Source of the DNA: Conus ventricosus
Taxonomy: Eukaryota > Mollusca > Gastropoda > Neogastropoda > Conidae
Assembly (NCBI GenBank): GCA_018398815.1
Contig: CM031600.1
Location: 53,795,205 to 53,859,204, forward strand
Direction: 5' to 3'
Length of the DNA: 64,000 bases
Part shown: one piece after another, positions 11,746 through 23,100 of the stretch
Numbering within the stretch: the stretch's first letter is position 1
How the letters are laid out: each line of letters opens with the position of its first letter
Program-made: the position numbers and the translations under genes
Notes under the pieces: generated by a model
Told to the model about the DNA's origin: nothing
The model's input: the letters and a program-made list of their open reading frames with translations, nothing else
Database searches by the model: none

Positions 11746-12812
11746 CACTTTTGTGAACAGACGTTTAAACAGAAAAACAACACAACACACACACCCACAC
11801 GCCATGCACACATATGTCCACGAACATGTACACCATGTGTCCACAAAATCCCATGCTGTGATGTGAAACGCACACCTACAATCCAAACATACACTCATTC
11901 AGACAACAAAGTGTCCACCAAAAGGTGATCTTCCGAATCCAGAACCTTGTCTCAGTTCCGTGAGCACCAACAGCAATTACAAGTAAATTTATTTTCATCA
12001 AAACCTGATTCAGGCAAGCGTTCACAATGGGATAACAGGGTTTGAAGAGTATTAAGAGGGAAAAGGACTGAAGAAAGTCTTGGTGATCCAAGAAAGCAAT
12101 GGTTCTAACAGTGCACCCCCACTCCTTATCTGTCTCCACTGGATCTTGGTCACGGGGATTGCTCCAACCCCTCTCCTTACTCGTAAGCACCTTACACACC
12201 TACACACCCATCCACCCCAAACAACACACACACACACAAAACCAACACAAAACCCCTTTTCCCTTCCCCACTCCTTCCACTTCAACTTCCACAAAGAAAA
12301 AAAAGGTGTAGAGTTAGAGACAATTATGAATATCTCACACCATGAAAACCCATACCATAGGGGGATAGATCAAATGTTCGGACTGCTAAATGTTTGTGAC
12401 TAATAGAAAATTTTGTGTCTTGCCATATGGGTGCATTGGTTAATGATGTATCATTTTGGGCAGACGGGTTGAAGGGACAGAGGCCAGATGTCTTATAGGA
12501 GATTTTGAGTATCATTGAAGGTTTGGTGAACCAGTGATTCAGAAGGAGATGTTTGGCCCTCATTATAGACATGTTCTGTCCTTCAGTATCTTTCAATGTT
12601 TGCTGTTCATCCAGTCTTCAGAATGTCTTGAGTTAGAACTCAAGTCTGCGTGGCCCAAAGGGAATATAAACATGGACATACTGGACAAATAGTTTGGTCA
12701 GTCATTTGTCTTACTTTCTGACAGAAACCACGATATTAGATAGCAATGACCCATAATTGGTCTCAGTGATTGCAGTATACAAAGAAAACACGGTCAACAG
12801 CATCATCTGGCC

Positions 12813-12879
12813 AGATAAGATAAGATAAGATAATGTTGCTTATAGCCCAGGCCGACCGCAAAGGGCCACATCAGGGCTG
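12813..12879 (-). mobile_element. 67-bp insertion of the LINE 3' tail
   Basis: The sequence is the reverse complement of the 3' end of the LINE at 21587-27556: (GATAA) repeats, TAATGTTGCTTATAGCCCAG, GCAAAGGGCC, ATCAGGGCTG. It is flanked by the 8-bp duplication ATCTGGCC at 12805-12812 and 12880-12887. It is a severely 5'-truncated LINE copy or a very short SINE using the same tail. Confidence 0.85.
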
Positions 12880-13444
12880 ATCTGGCCAATGGGCTTTCAA
12901 TAGTAATTTGGTCTTAAAGGAGAGGCACAAGTTATCACCCACTTTTTCTACATTGTTTGTTTGTGATTTGGCAAGTGTAGGAGAGTTTTAACTGCAGAAC
13001 TTAATCAGAGCCTGTATGGATTGCTGCTCCTAAGACAAATCCTTGTGTGCGTCAGGTCTAAAGGTCACATCACGAGGTATTGATTTTGGGGCCTTCATAT
13101 TCATTTAGCTCTAAAGCCATGCTTTTCTTTTCCTTGTTGTTTTTGCTTACCTGTAAACCCATCTTAAAAAAAATAGGAAACAATTGTCATGCATCTGTAG
13201 TTTCTGTTGCAATAAAGTATTTTTACAGTTCTGGTGATAACTACTTTTTACTACTAGCACAACTGTATTATACCACATCCCGAGCGGGCTGCTACTGTGG
13301 TGTTTATATAACATTAACTGAGTACTATAAAAACTTTCCTGCCTTTGTTGAAAATTTGCTATAATCCAATCAGTTTTAGTCATAATGCTTCGGAAAAATT
13401 TGTTTGCTGCTACAGCTGCTATTGTAGTCTACGTAAAGTACTGA

Positions 13445-13590
13445 AGTGAATGAAGATAAGTGATTGCTCGTTCATTTCGTTGTCCTGAGTGTTTTGTATC
13501 TTGCCTGAAGAAGACCTAAGAGGGTTTAAATGCGTCATGTTTTGTCTTGTGATTCATTTGTCCACTTTTTTTTTGGCGGTTCGCTAACAT
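13445..13590 (+). repeat. Half copy of the palindromic MITE family
   Basis: It holds AGATAAGTGATTGCTCGTTC, CCTGAAGAAGACC, ATGCGTCATGTTTTGTCTTG and a GGCGGTTCG end, as in the right halves of the elements at 35090-35397 and 43691-43971. The left half is absent. Confidence 0.6.
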
Positions 13591-13841
13591 CTATTTAAGA
13601 TTTGGTGAGATTTCTGCCTGCAGCCGTCTCACTTTGCAAATAGTAATTAGTACTGTTAAAACTTCTACTGCCCTTGTTGATACCAGTATTGAATCTATAA
13701 ACCATCATCATTTTTAGTTATAAAAAACAAATGCTTTTTTTCTTTTCTTTTTGAGTACAATGAGTAAGTTTCCTGAAAAGAGGAGCTCCTTTCTTTTGCC
13801 CCATGATTATCTGATTCAGTCACTCTGGTGTGATCTTTCAG

Positions 13842-13995
13842 GTGCCCAATAAGTTTGTCACATTGTATCGGGATATACATGGGCCCAAACTACATGATGA
13901 AGAAGCAGCACAGAAGTTTATTTTTGCCCTGAGTCATAAGGAGCGTGAGCACTAACAGCGGGAAATGAACAAGTTTAATGAGACTGATGACAGAG
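13842..13995 (+). CDS. TMEM65: TMEM65 exon a (matrix-side N-terminal region)
   Basis: The acceptor is tgatctttcag and the donor is gtgagt. It opens in phase 0 with VPNKFVTLYRDIHGPK and runs through AAQKFIFALSHKEREH, then QREMNKFNETDDR, leaving one base over. Human TMEM65 has the matching GARDFIYSLHSTERS and KELHRFES. An in-frame TAA sits at 13953-13955, where the family has an aliphatic residue in a helix. A single T-to-A change of a TTA leucine codon would explain it. This may be a base error, a polymorphism or a true nonsense mutation. Confidence 0.88.
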
Positions 13996-15909
13996 GTGAG
14001 TCGGCATGCGTACACTTGTAATGATTGTAATCAATAGCACTATTGAGTGTTTTGTTTTTTGTTTTTGAGTGTTTTGTTTGGTTGTTTTGCTTTTGCTCTC
14101 ATCTTTCCTACCTACTATGATAGCTGGGCACAAAGTTTTTAATTTTGTTTTTAATGATGATCCATGAGGATGAGGGAGATGATTATGCATAGAGTCCATT
14201 CTGGCCAGTTTCATGATAGACTGTACTATAGGGTTTTATCATGTAGGACTGTAACTATAGGCTTTTTTTTCATGATAGGACTGTACTATAGGCTTTTATT
14301 CATGATAGGACTGTACTATTAGGCTTTTATTCATGATGGACTGTACTATAGGCTTTTATTCATGACAGGGCTGTACTAAAGGCTTTTATTCATGATAGGA
14401 CTGGTAATATATGCTTTTATTCATGATTTGGACTGTACTATAGGCTTTTATTCCATGATAGGGGCTGTACTTAGGCTTTTATTTCATGATAGGACTGTAC
14501 TATAGGTTTTATTCATGACAGGCTGTACTATAGGCTTTTATTCATGATAGGACTGTACTATAGGCTTTTATTCATGACAGGACTGTACTATAGCTTTTTT
14601 TTCATGTAGGACTGTACTATGGCTTTTATTCATGATAGGACTGTTTCTATAGGCTTTTATTCATGATAGGACTGTACTATAGGCTTTTATTTCATGATAG
14701 GACTGTACTATATGCTTTTATTCAAGTAGTTCCAATCCCCTTTTTAAAACACTACAAACCACCTTAAAATTTAAACAGTACCCTAGTACAGTCTGTTAAA
14801 AAGAAAATGCATCCCCCAAAAAAATTTGGGTTTTAGTAAAGTTCAAAGTTTTCAAATGTGCTGATAGAGAGTTTCTATGGAATGTGTTGGGAAGACAGTT
14901 TCCAACCAACATTTGGAATTGATATCTGTGCTTGCATCGTTTTTGAAGTTGTTTTCTTTTTGTTTTACTGTCGTATCTTCCCTGACTTCCCTGGTGGCAT
15001 TTCTCTCTGGCCATTCACTCTGGCTTTTCTTCTAAAAACCACACTCAGGCTTCCTTTTTGCGCCCATCATCACAGTCCACTGGGAACAAACAGTGTCAGG
15101 TTGCTGTGAGGCAACCAGCTAGAGGAGCCACTGCACTGCTGCTGAGTTACTTCAGTGATGTTTTAGTGAAATCTGATCCAGGGATACACAGGAACCACAT
15201 ACTAAGCCCCCTACAGATGGCATTTATTGCTGCATCATGGAGTTTTGCTTGAGTGAGCAGTTACATCTGAGGGGTTCACCATGTCTGTCCACAACAGTCC
15301 CCATTTAACCTGCTGATAATGACCCGATACTTTGACATTAACCCCACCACAGGGATGGATATGGGAGGGTTTCGAACCTGGGGACATAATGACAGCAAGA
15401 GTGAAAGACCACTTTTTTTTTCTTATGATGATCCGTGAGGATGAGATGATGGTGTGGAGATCCATTCTAGCTTGAGACTAATAGACAGTCTTCTGTATAT
15501 CCTTTTATAATAAACATGGCGTCTACCAGGCCTGAGAGATACAGACACCTGCAGCATTTGTTGTAAAAATTTGAGGGACACTCAGAACAGCAATGATCAA
15601 AAAATGAACTAATGTGTATGGGTTTTTCCAATTTAATCTCATGGCAAAACGCAATTTGGGGTTTGGGTTGAGGCTGAGAAATTCCACAAAAAAGTGTCTC
15701 CAATGGGACTCAAACCTATAAAACCTGGCCTGTGAGCTTGACACTACGGCACCACGGGGGCTGGTCATTATAAGATTGAAATAAAGAGTTACTGGGGGTA
15801 TCAATTTTAAAAATCAGAGTTCCAAATAATTTTCAAAGGTTAAATTGGGAGATAAAACATGCATAAACTGTGTACATGATATACTGATTGTGTGAGTGTG
15901 TGGTGTGCC

Positions 15910-15945
<36 letters not shown>

Positions 15946-17108
15946 TGCACAGGCACAGAAAACTTTGTTTTTTCACCAGCTAGCTGACTGCTCAGGCCAC
16001 ATCAAGACTGTATGCAACTTAAAGAAACTAGATGCTAAGCTGAAAAGTTAAATCAACTCAGGGGGCTGACACTCAAAGACTTATTTTAAACAAAGAATCT
16101 AAGTCAGATTCCCCAATTTTCATCAGGAAATTTAAAATGACTTCTTGTTGAACATCTCTGAAAAATGTCTACATATTCATTGTGAAATGTGTGCATCATG
16201 GACTATTTACTGGCGGTTTATGTTTTTTGAGGAAAATGGCCTCCTCCTAAAGACATTACCGAGCAGTTACTGTGGCTGGTGGGTGAGCTTGATATCGGTG
16301 ATGCACAGTGAAAACATACCGAGCAGTTACTGTGGCTGGTTGGTGAGCTTTAATCGGTGATGCACAGTGAAAACATTACCGAGCAGTTACTGTGGCTGGT
16401 TGGTGAGCTTTATATCGGTGATGCACAGTGAAAACATTACCGAGCAGTTTCTGTGGCTGGTTGGTGAGCTTGATGTCGGTGATGCACAGTGAAAAACAAA
16501 GGACCACTGGACCCCCACCCAAGTGACAGCAGCAGTGTGGGGATCTTTTCTGGGTAGGGAATGTCGTGGTCAGGTTGATCGACATTGGGAGTTATCTCTC
16601 TGTGCATTGGGTGATGTGCAAATTGCAACAGACCTTGTCTTGATGTGATTGTGTACTGGAGAAATTTTGGAGGTGAACCGTGTATGGGTGATGTACTGAA
16701 ATGGCATGAAATTTTTGGACAAACAAAAAGAAAAATTTAAATTGTTTTAACAGTAAATAGTGAATGAAAGAAAAAAAATTATTCATTTTTCCTAATTAGG
16801 CTTTATACATGTTTCAGATAGTAGGAGAAACCGACTGCAGCACCAAAATTCGTCTTGGTAAGTGTAATGTGATGGGTGTATTATGTGGTCTGCTGTGTGG
16901 TTTTAATTTGGGGATATACTGTGGAAATGGGGGTAAGGGGGTGGCATGTTGTGGGGTGTAATTTTTGTCATTTGAAGATATTTTGTTGGGTTGGACAGAT
17001 TTTATAGTGTGCTTGGTTTTGTGTTGTTTTTATCAGGGAGGGGGGGGGGGGGGGGGGGGGGGGTTTTTTTGTTGTTTTGTCAATTTGAAAAGGGAGAAGT
17101 TGTGATTT

Positions 17109-17154
<46 letters not shown>

Positions 17155-20100
17155 GGGGGGGGGGGGGGGGGAAGGGAGAGTAAATTTTTTTTTTTAGAAA
17201 TAAAGATCCTTGTTACCAGCCATCAATATCAGCAGACATGATACAAGCTTTGCCGTATGTGTTGAAAGTTTGTTAAAATAAAGATGCATTGTATACCAGC
17301 ATCAATATTCAGCAAACAGACAAGCTTTCAGTATGTGTTGAAAGTATAGTTCTCCCTAATCCCCCTTTGTCACAGCTTAGGGAGAGAAAAGAACAGTCAC
17401 ATGTATGATGTTTCTCACTGTTTGATTAGATTATGAATATTAAAACTGAATTAGTGCAGCAACAATGGGATCTCCTTTAATGGCGGCCTTAAGCGTTTTT
17501 TTGTTTCTTTCGCTGTTGGTGATGTGGAGACTAAGCGAATTGGTATGTTGATTTAGGGTTAGATTGGAAAGCCTGAAGGAGAAGTTGGCAAAAGAGAAAG
17601 TTTTGGCTGATGTTTAGTAGATTAAAAAGCCGATAGTATAGTATAATACATTACATAATGGATTTTTTGGTACCATCTGATGTAAGTTTTCCTTTTATGT
17701 AAGTTTGTGAAAGGTGTTTTTGAAATCATGGTATTTCGCACTGTATTATTTTTTCATGTTATCTGGAATTTTGTTTCGTGTGTCTGCATCAGACACTCCC
17801 TTTCATTGGTTTTGGCTTTTGGACAACTTTCTCATGATTGTTGCGGTTGAGTGGAAACATTTTTTTAACTCACCCAGTGCCAAAAAAAAAAAAGAATCAT
17901 TACCTCACGTTTGCATAAGATACGCAATTTTATTCAGCTTACGAGGTAAAATATGAATAAAATTTACAAAACAAAAAATGTCTGGGATCTTTACTGGATT
18001 CGAAAAGTTGCAGCATGGATAACTGCAGGGTTTTTTTTTACTTTCAAACCTTTTCTTCTAAGTGCCATGTGTTTGAAAATTCTAGGCAATAGATATTGTT
18101 GAAAGAGTGTTTATGACAGTAGTGGATGTCAAAAAATCATAACAATTAAGTGAAAAAAATGTCAGCATCCTCAAGTGCAAGGAATATACTGAGATAAAAC
18201 TTCTCTTTCTTTTTCTTCAGTTCCAGCTGTAACTAAAGGTCCATGACCGGTAAGATTTTTGCTTATAGTGACTAGTTTAACTCCCCCATTACCTTTGCCA
18301 CATTTAGTGTTGAGAGATAAATGAGGACTAAATAGAGAGAACAGGGCTGCCTCCCAAGCATGTGCAGAGCTTTTATTTCACTGAAGGAGATAAAACCTCT
18401 CATGTGAAGACATTTCTCTCAGGTTTTGTAACCAAGGATAATTCCTCACCCAGAAACAAAGCGAATGTCATGTTTTGTAGATCTGGTATGGGGTGAAATC
18501 CCTTGAGTGGCCTCAGAGGCTTTGAGGTTTATTTATGAAAACTTATATTGGTTTCTTTTTACTAATGTCTTTATGTTTTCTGATGACACTGAGCATTGTA
18601 TGAGTGTTTCTTTATAGGGGGCCGGATAGCTCATTTTGGTAGAGCGCCGGACTCGGGATCCTGGGGTTTGCGGGTTCAAATTTGGGTTTTAAAGGGGGAT
18701 TTTTCCCTCGGAGTTAACATTGGTTCTGACTCCATTCCCATATAGTCTTCGAATGAGACTATAAACCGAGGTTCCGTGTGTGAACGCACGCATAACATCT
18801 TGCACACACGTAAAATCCCACACCAACTTTCGGAAGAGAGGCCAGTTTGGCCGTTGGTATGGATGACACGTGACACTTTGCATGCACCTTCCCGAAGATG
18901 GAGTTTGGCGCCTTAATGGCGGGATGAAAAAGGGTCATACACACAAAACTCCCTGCCTGGCTATACAGGGAGTGTCCGCAGGAGTATCCACCCTGCGTAC
19001 GCAGAAAGAAAGAAGTGTTTCTTTACATTGATGAGGGGACTGTATGTATTAATTTTTTAGATGCATTAAAAAAGAAAAAAAAATTGGCATTTTAGGCACA
19101 TATTCACTTTTTGTTTTACACTTGCTAGTACCGTTCTTCTTTTCTGTATATCTGTATTAGTTTTTGGTTTAGTGTACGTTTTCTTATAAAGTAATCTTGG
19201 CTGATGCTTAGATTCATAAAAAATTTTGTTTCCTCACTAAGTTTTCTGACTACCAAGGATTTGATTTTTCTCAGTTGTTCTTTTTAAACATTGAACACAG
19301 TCATGGGATTGAAGGATAGTAGTTTTGAGGTTTTTCATAGCACTTTAAAAAAAATAAAAAAGTTTGTAATTCTCTAGGATTTTTTTCAGGTAACTTAAAA
19401 ACCTATTTGGAACAAATAGTTCTCTGACAAGAATGTTGGAGATAATTTTGATTGAATTGACCAACGCAATGAAATTTTGTTTCAGATGTAGAGAAAACCC
19501 AAAACTGTATTCATTAAACCATAAAGCATTTAGCAGTGACATTGAGTTGTGGATGGGAATCGAGAATCTTTTGATAAAACACGATTCTGCCTGAGGAAAA
19601 TTATTGCAGAAATACAAACTTTCTTCAAATTATAAATTGTGAAGGGAGGTAAGAACTAAAGAAGGCAAGGGCTGGGTTTCCCTTTGAGCTGATAGCTGAA
19701 TTGGAGCCCGAGTCTGCTCATGAACAGACTGTGACCTAGGGTGTGCTCAGTATGTGCTCCTGATGAGTAATTAGTGGCTTCTGAAGAGGATTTCAGGTTG
19801 CAGTCTTGTGACGGCGGGAAAACCCAGTCCAGAATCTTCTTCAAAATGCATGAAGACCTTGTGGTAAAGGGCTTGGCTTTGTTGGAGTTTACTAGTTTTA
19901 GTTTCCCCTGTCAGAGAATAGCAAACCAGTGGGATTGCGGATGTGACAGCATTTTCCCTTTGGTGGGGCATCTTTTGCCATGGGCTCTGCATTCATGAAA
20001 TGCAAGCTGTGTCATGCATACCCTTTTCCCCCGAAGATGGATATGGCTGCCTTAATGGCGGGATAAAAAACGGTCATACACACAAAACTCCACTGCCTGT

Positions 20101-23100
20101 GTATACAGGCAGTGTCCGCAGAGTATCAGCCTGCGTACGCAGAAAGAAAGAAAAAAATGCATACCCATGAAGATGCATCCATGGAAGTTGTGTTGTGTTG
20201 TCCCAAAATGGTATCACATGATGGCAGCTGCACGAAGTTAGCCCTTTGATGTTTTAATGGAATGCTTCTTGCATGCCTGAACCTTAGGTCAACACAGTGC
20301 AGCCCTCCAAAATTTGATGCAGGATTGCTCCAGCTAGGTAAAGTAATGTTGCGTAAAGCGCAGCAGACTACAAAGGGCCATATAGGGCTGTCACCGCACC
20401 CAAGTCAACTCAAAAATCATTAAAAAAACTCATCCACACAACCCTTTAAAATACATCTTAAAAAAAGAGACTGGAATTTTTTTCAAACATACTTTTTTCT
20501 GTAAAATCTTAGATCTGATGAAAGATGTTAATCTTTTTTTAAAAAAAAAATCTAGTTCACAGCAGGTAGGCATCTCTGAACAAGGTTTTCATGGGTCTGC
20601 TGTAAAAGGTTTATGTCTCCCATCATGCAAATGCCAACACTCTAAAAGAACATTTTTTCTGCTCCAAGCTGGTCGTCTGGCAGTGTAGTGCAGTAACTTC
20701 TTGGGTCCCACAGGAACCTTTTGTGGGCGTCTTATTCTTCATCTCCTTCATGAACAGATAATGACACTAAGTGTACTCAGTGGAGATTTCTGGGGTCACT
20801 ATTGGTAGGTTCCACTGAACAGGATGATTATGTGCTCCTCAAAGAAAATTGAGGGTATCAGTGTACAATTTCAATGCTGATCTCTCATTGACAGAAAATA
20901 GGAAAAATATACAGATGATTCGTTATTTGTCCCCTCCTAACCCCATGGCATCCCTAAACCCGGTGTGAAGTTTATGCATACATTGTTTTTTTTCTCCCTT
21001 TTTGTTGAACAGCACAAAAATGATTTTGATATGGACTCCCTGTGGGTCTCTTTTTTTTTCAGGGTGAATATATTGACTTGACTTTGGGGTTTGCTGCGTT
21101 TGGCATTTCTACTATGGCAGGTATGTTTCAAATTGTTTTGTTTGGTGCCAGGTTTTCTATAGTTTTACATCTTTTGTTTTGTTCTTGTTGCATAGTGATG
21201 CTCTGATTTAGCCTGTCAAGTTTTAGAACATTTATTTACTAATGTGTGTCATTGTTTTGAAAGAGAGATTCAAGAACCATTAATTGTTAAAATTTGTGCT
21301 TATGTCGTGACAGGTATGTTATTTTTAGATCCATTTTATATATCCCAATGTCTGAACACCTTCGATTTCCTTTGTTTTGTTTTTTGCTTTGTATAATCCT
21401 CTGGGTCTCCTCGGGGGCATTTCTCCCATGCTGTCTATTGGGATCACTGTTTAAGCCCTGTTTTCAGACTGTCCACCCTCAGCCCTTGCAGACCTGTTTA
21501 GCCTGAATACTGCTATTTGTGTGTTAAAAAAAAGAGCATATTTTCTACAAAAGTTTTGTACTAACTTCCAAATTTCTGTAAAAGGGCCCTCCGGGGGGTT
21601 GCGACCTTGTCATGGTCGGAGGGTTTGCGTGGTCCAGTGATCCCTTAGGCTCTGCTGGCGGGGGCATCAATACTTGGAGATAGGCTGTTTTTTTTTCATA
21701 TGCTTCTAGCCTGAGAGGTGCAGATGCTGTTTGGCCTAAGCGTAACGTGGTAAGGAGTTGATGCCCCTGGTAGGGCTTCCCAGTCAGATAGGCTAAGGGT
21801 AGGATCCTGACTAAGAGTAACCCGCCTTTCTCCTTTCTTGTTTTCTGCCTCCCTTATTTTGGCCCTTTTCTATCTTCGTCTCCCCTTCAAGTCTTCTTTT
21901 CCACACTCCTTTTCTCTCTGTGGTCCTTAAGATCCGCCGCGTTTGCGTGCGGTGCGACCTGTGTCGGAGGGGAATGAGATCCTGGTGATTGGGAGGGCCG
22001 CGCTCTCAACACATCACTTTGGCTGGACCTCTCCTAGACAGGGAGTACACTTTGGGCCCGGGTGTACTAATGGCTCCCCTTCTTGGGCTGGGTCAAAACA
22101 GGCATTTCTCCCGGTGGCCAAGGTAACCCCTGCAGTGCTCAGCTCTCTGTTCCCCGGGGGTTGAGCATGATCAGGGGGGATAGGGTTGGGAGGTTTTTGT
22201 CTGTTTTATGTCTCTCCTGAGCCTGGAAGGGGTCAAGATTTGTGATTCTTGGCCCCGGCCCCTTAGTTGGACTCCCGGTGGGTGGGTAAGGGAGAGATGA
22301 ATTTTTGCCTATAAATATGGGCTTCCATTAACATCACCCCCAAAAAAAAAAAGTTCCCTCATTTTCGCAAAGGTCGTCACAGGAGTCCGATGGAGGGCTC
22401 TGATTCTGAAAATGAAACAAGGCAGTTGTCAGGATTTTGGTCTTCTTGGTTGATCTGGAAAGTAAGGGGAAACAGGACAAACCCCTTTCTGCACTAAGCC
22501 CGTTTGCAATACAGAAGGGCTTCCAAGGTATTGCAGGAGACCCCCAGTCCATAAAGCGACTCAGAAACGGCACCTTTCTCATCCAGTGTAAAAGTAAAAA
22601 ACAATCAGTGCAGCTGCTGAAGCTACAAAGCTTGTAGACCGAGAGATCCGGGTGACCCCCCATTTAAAAAGCTGAATTCCTCTAAGGGAGGTCATTCGAT
22701 GCCCAGATTTTTAGAGGAGTCTCAGAGGCAGAGATCAAAGCGGAATGGCATCCCAGGGTTTTGGACAGAGGTGCATTTGGGTGACAGTGAAAAAAGGTTG
22801 CAGAAAAGGGGGACACCAACACCCTCTTTCTGACATTCTGCAATCCTGTGCTGCCTCTGTCATCAAGGTAGGATATCTGAATGTCCGTATACAAATGTAT
22901 GTTCCGTCTCCAATGCGTTGCTTCAAATGCCAGAAGTTTGGTCATGTCAGAGACCGCTGTTCTGGGCAGGAGGTGTGTGGGGTTTGTTGCAAGGCAACCC
23001 CTGATGGGCCGTGTAAAGACCGGCGCATTGTCCAAACTGCGGTGGCGACCACCCCTCCTCTTCACGCAACTGCCTGTCTGGAAACAAGAGTCAACCATCC

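Noticed and set aside
17701..17778. Upstream extension of TMEM65 exon c (frame with MFLKSWYFALYYFFML)
   Set aside because: No resemblance to TMEM65, and the frame is not the one that carries the conserved block.
18226..18249. Extra TMEM65 exon between ttcttcag and gtaaga
   Set aside because: Exons c and d join in frame without it, and it has in-frame stops.
18615..18690. tRNA gene
   Set aside because: A and B boxes are clear, but the acceptor stem does not close and the sequence continues into a SINE body with flanking duplications, so it is a SINE head.
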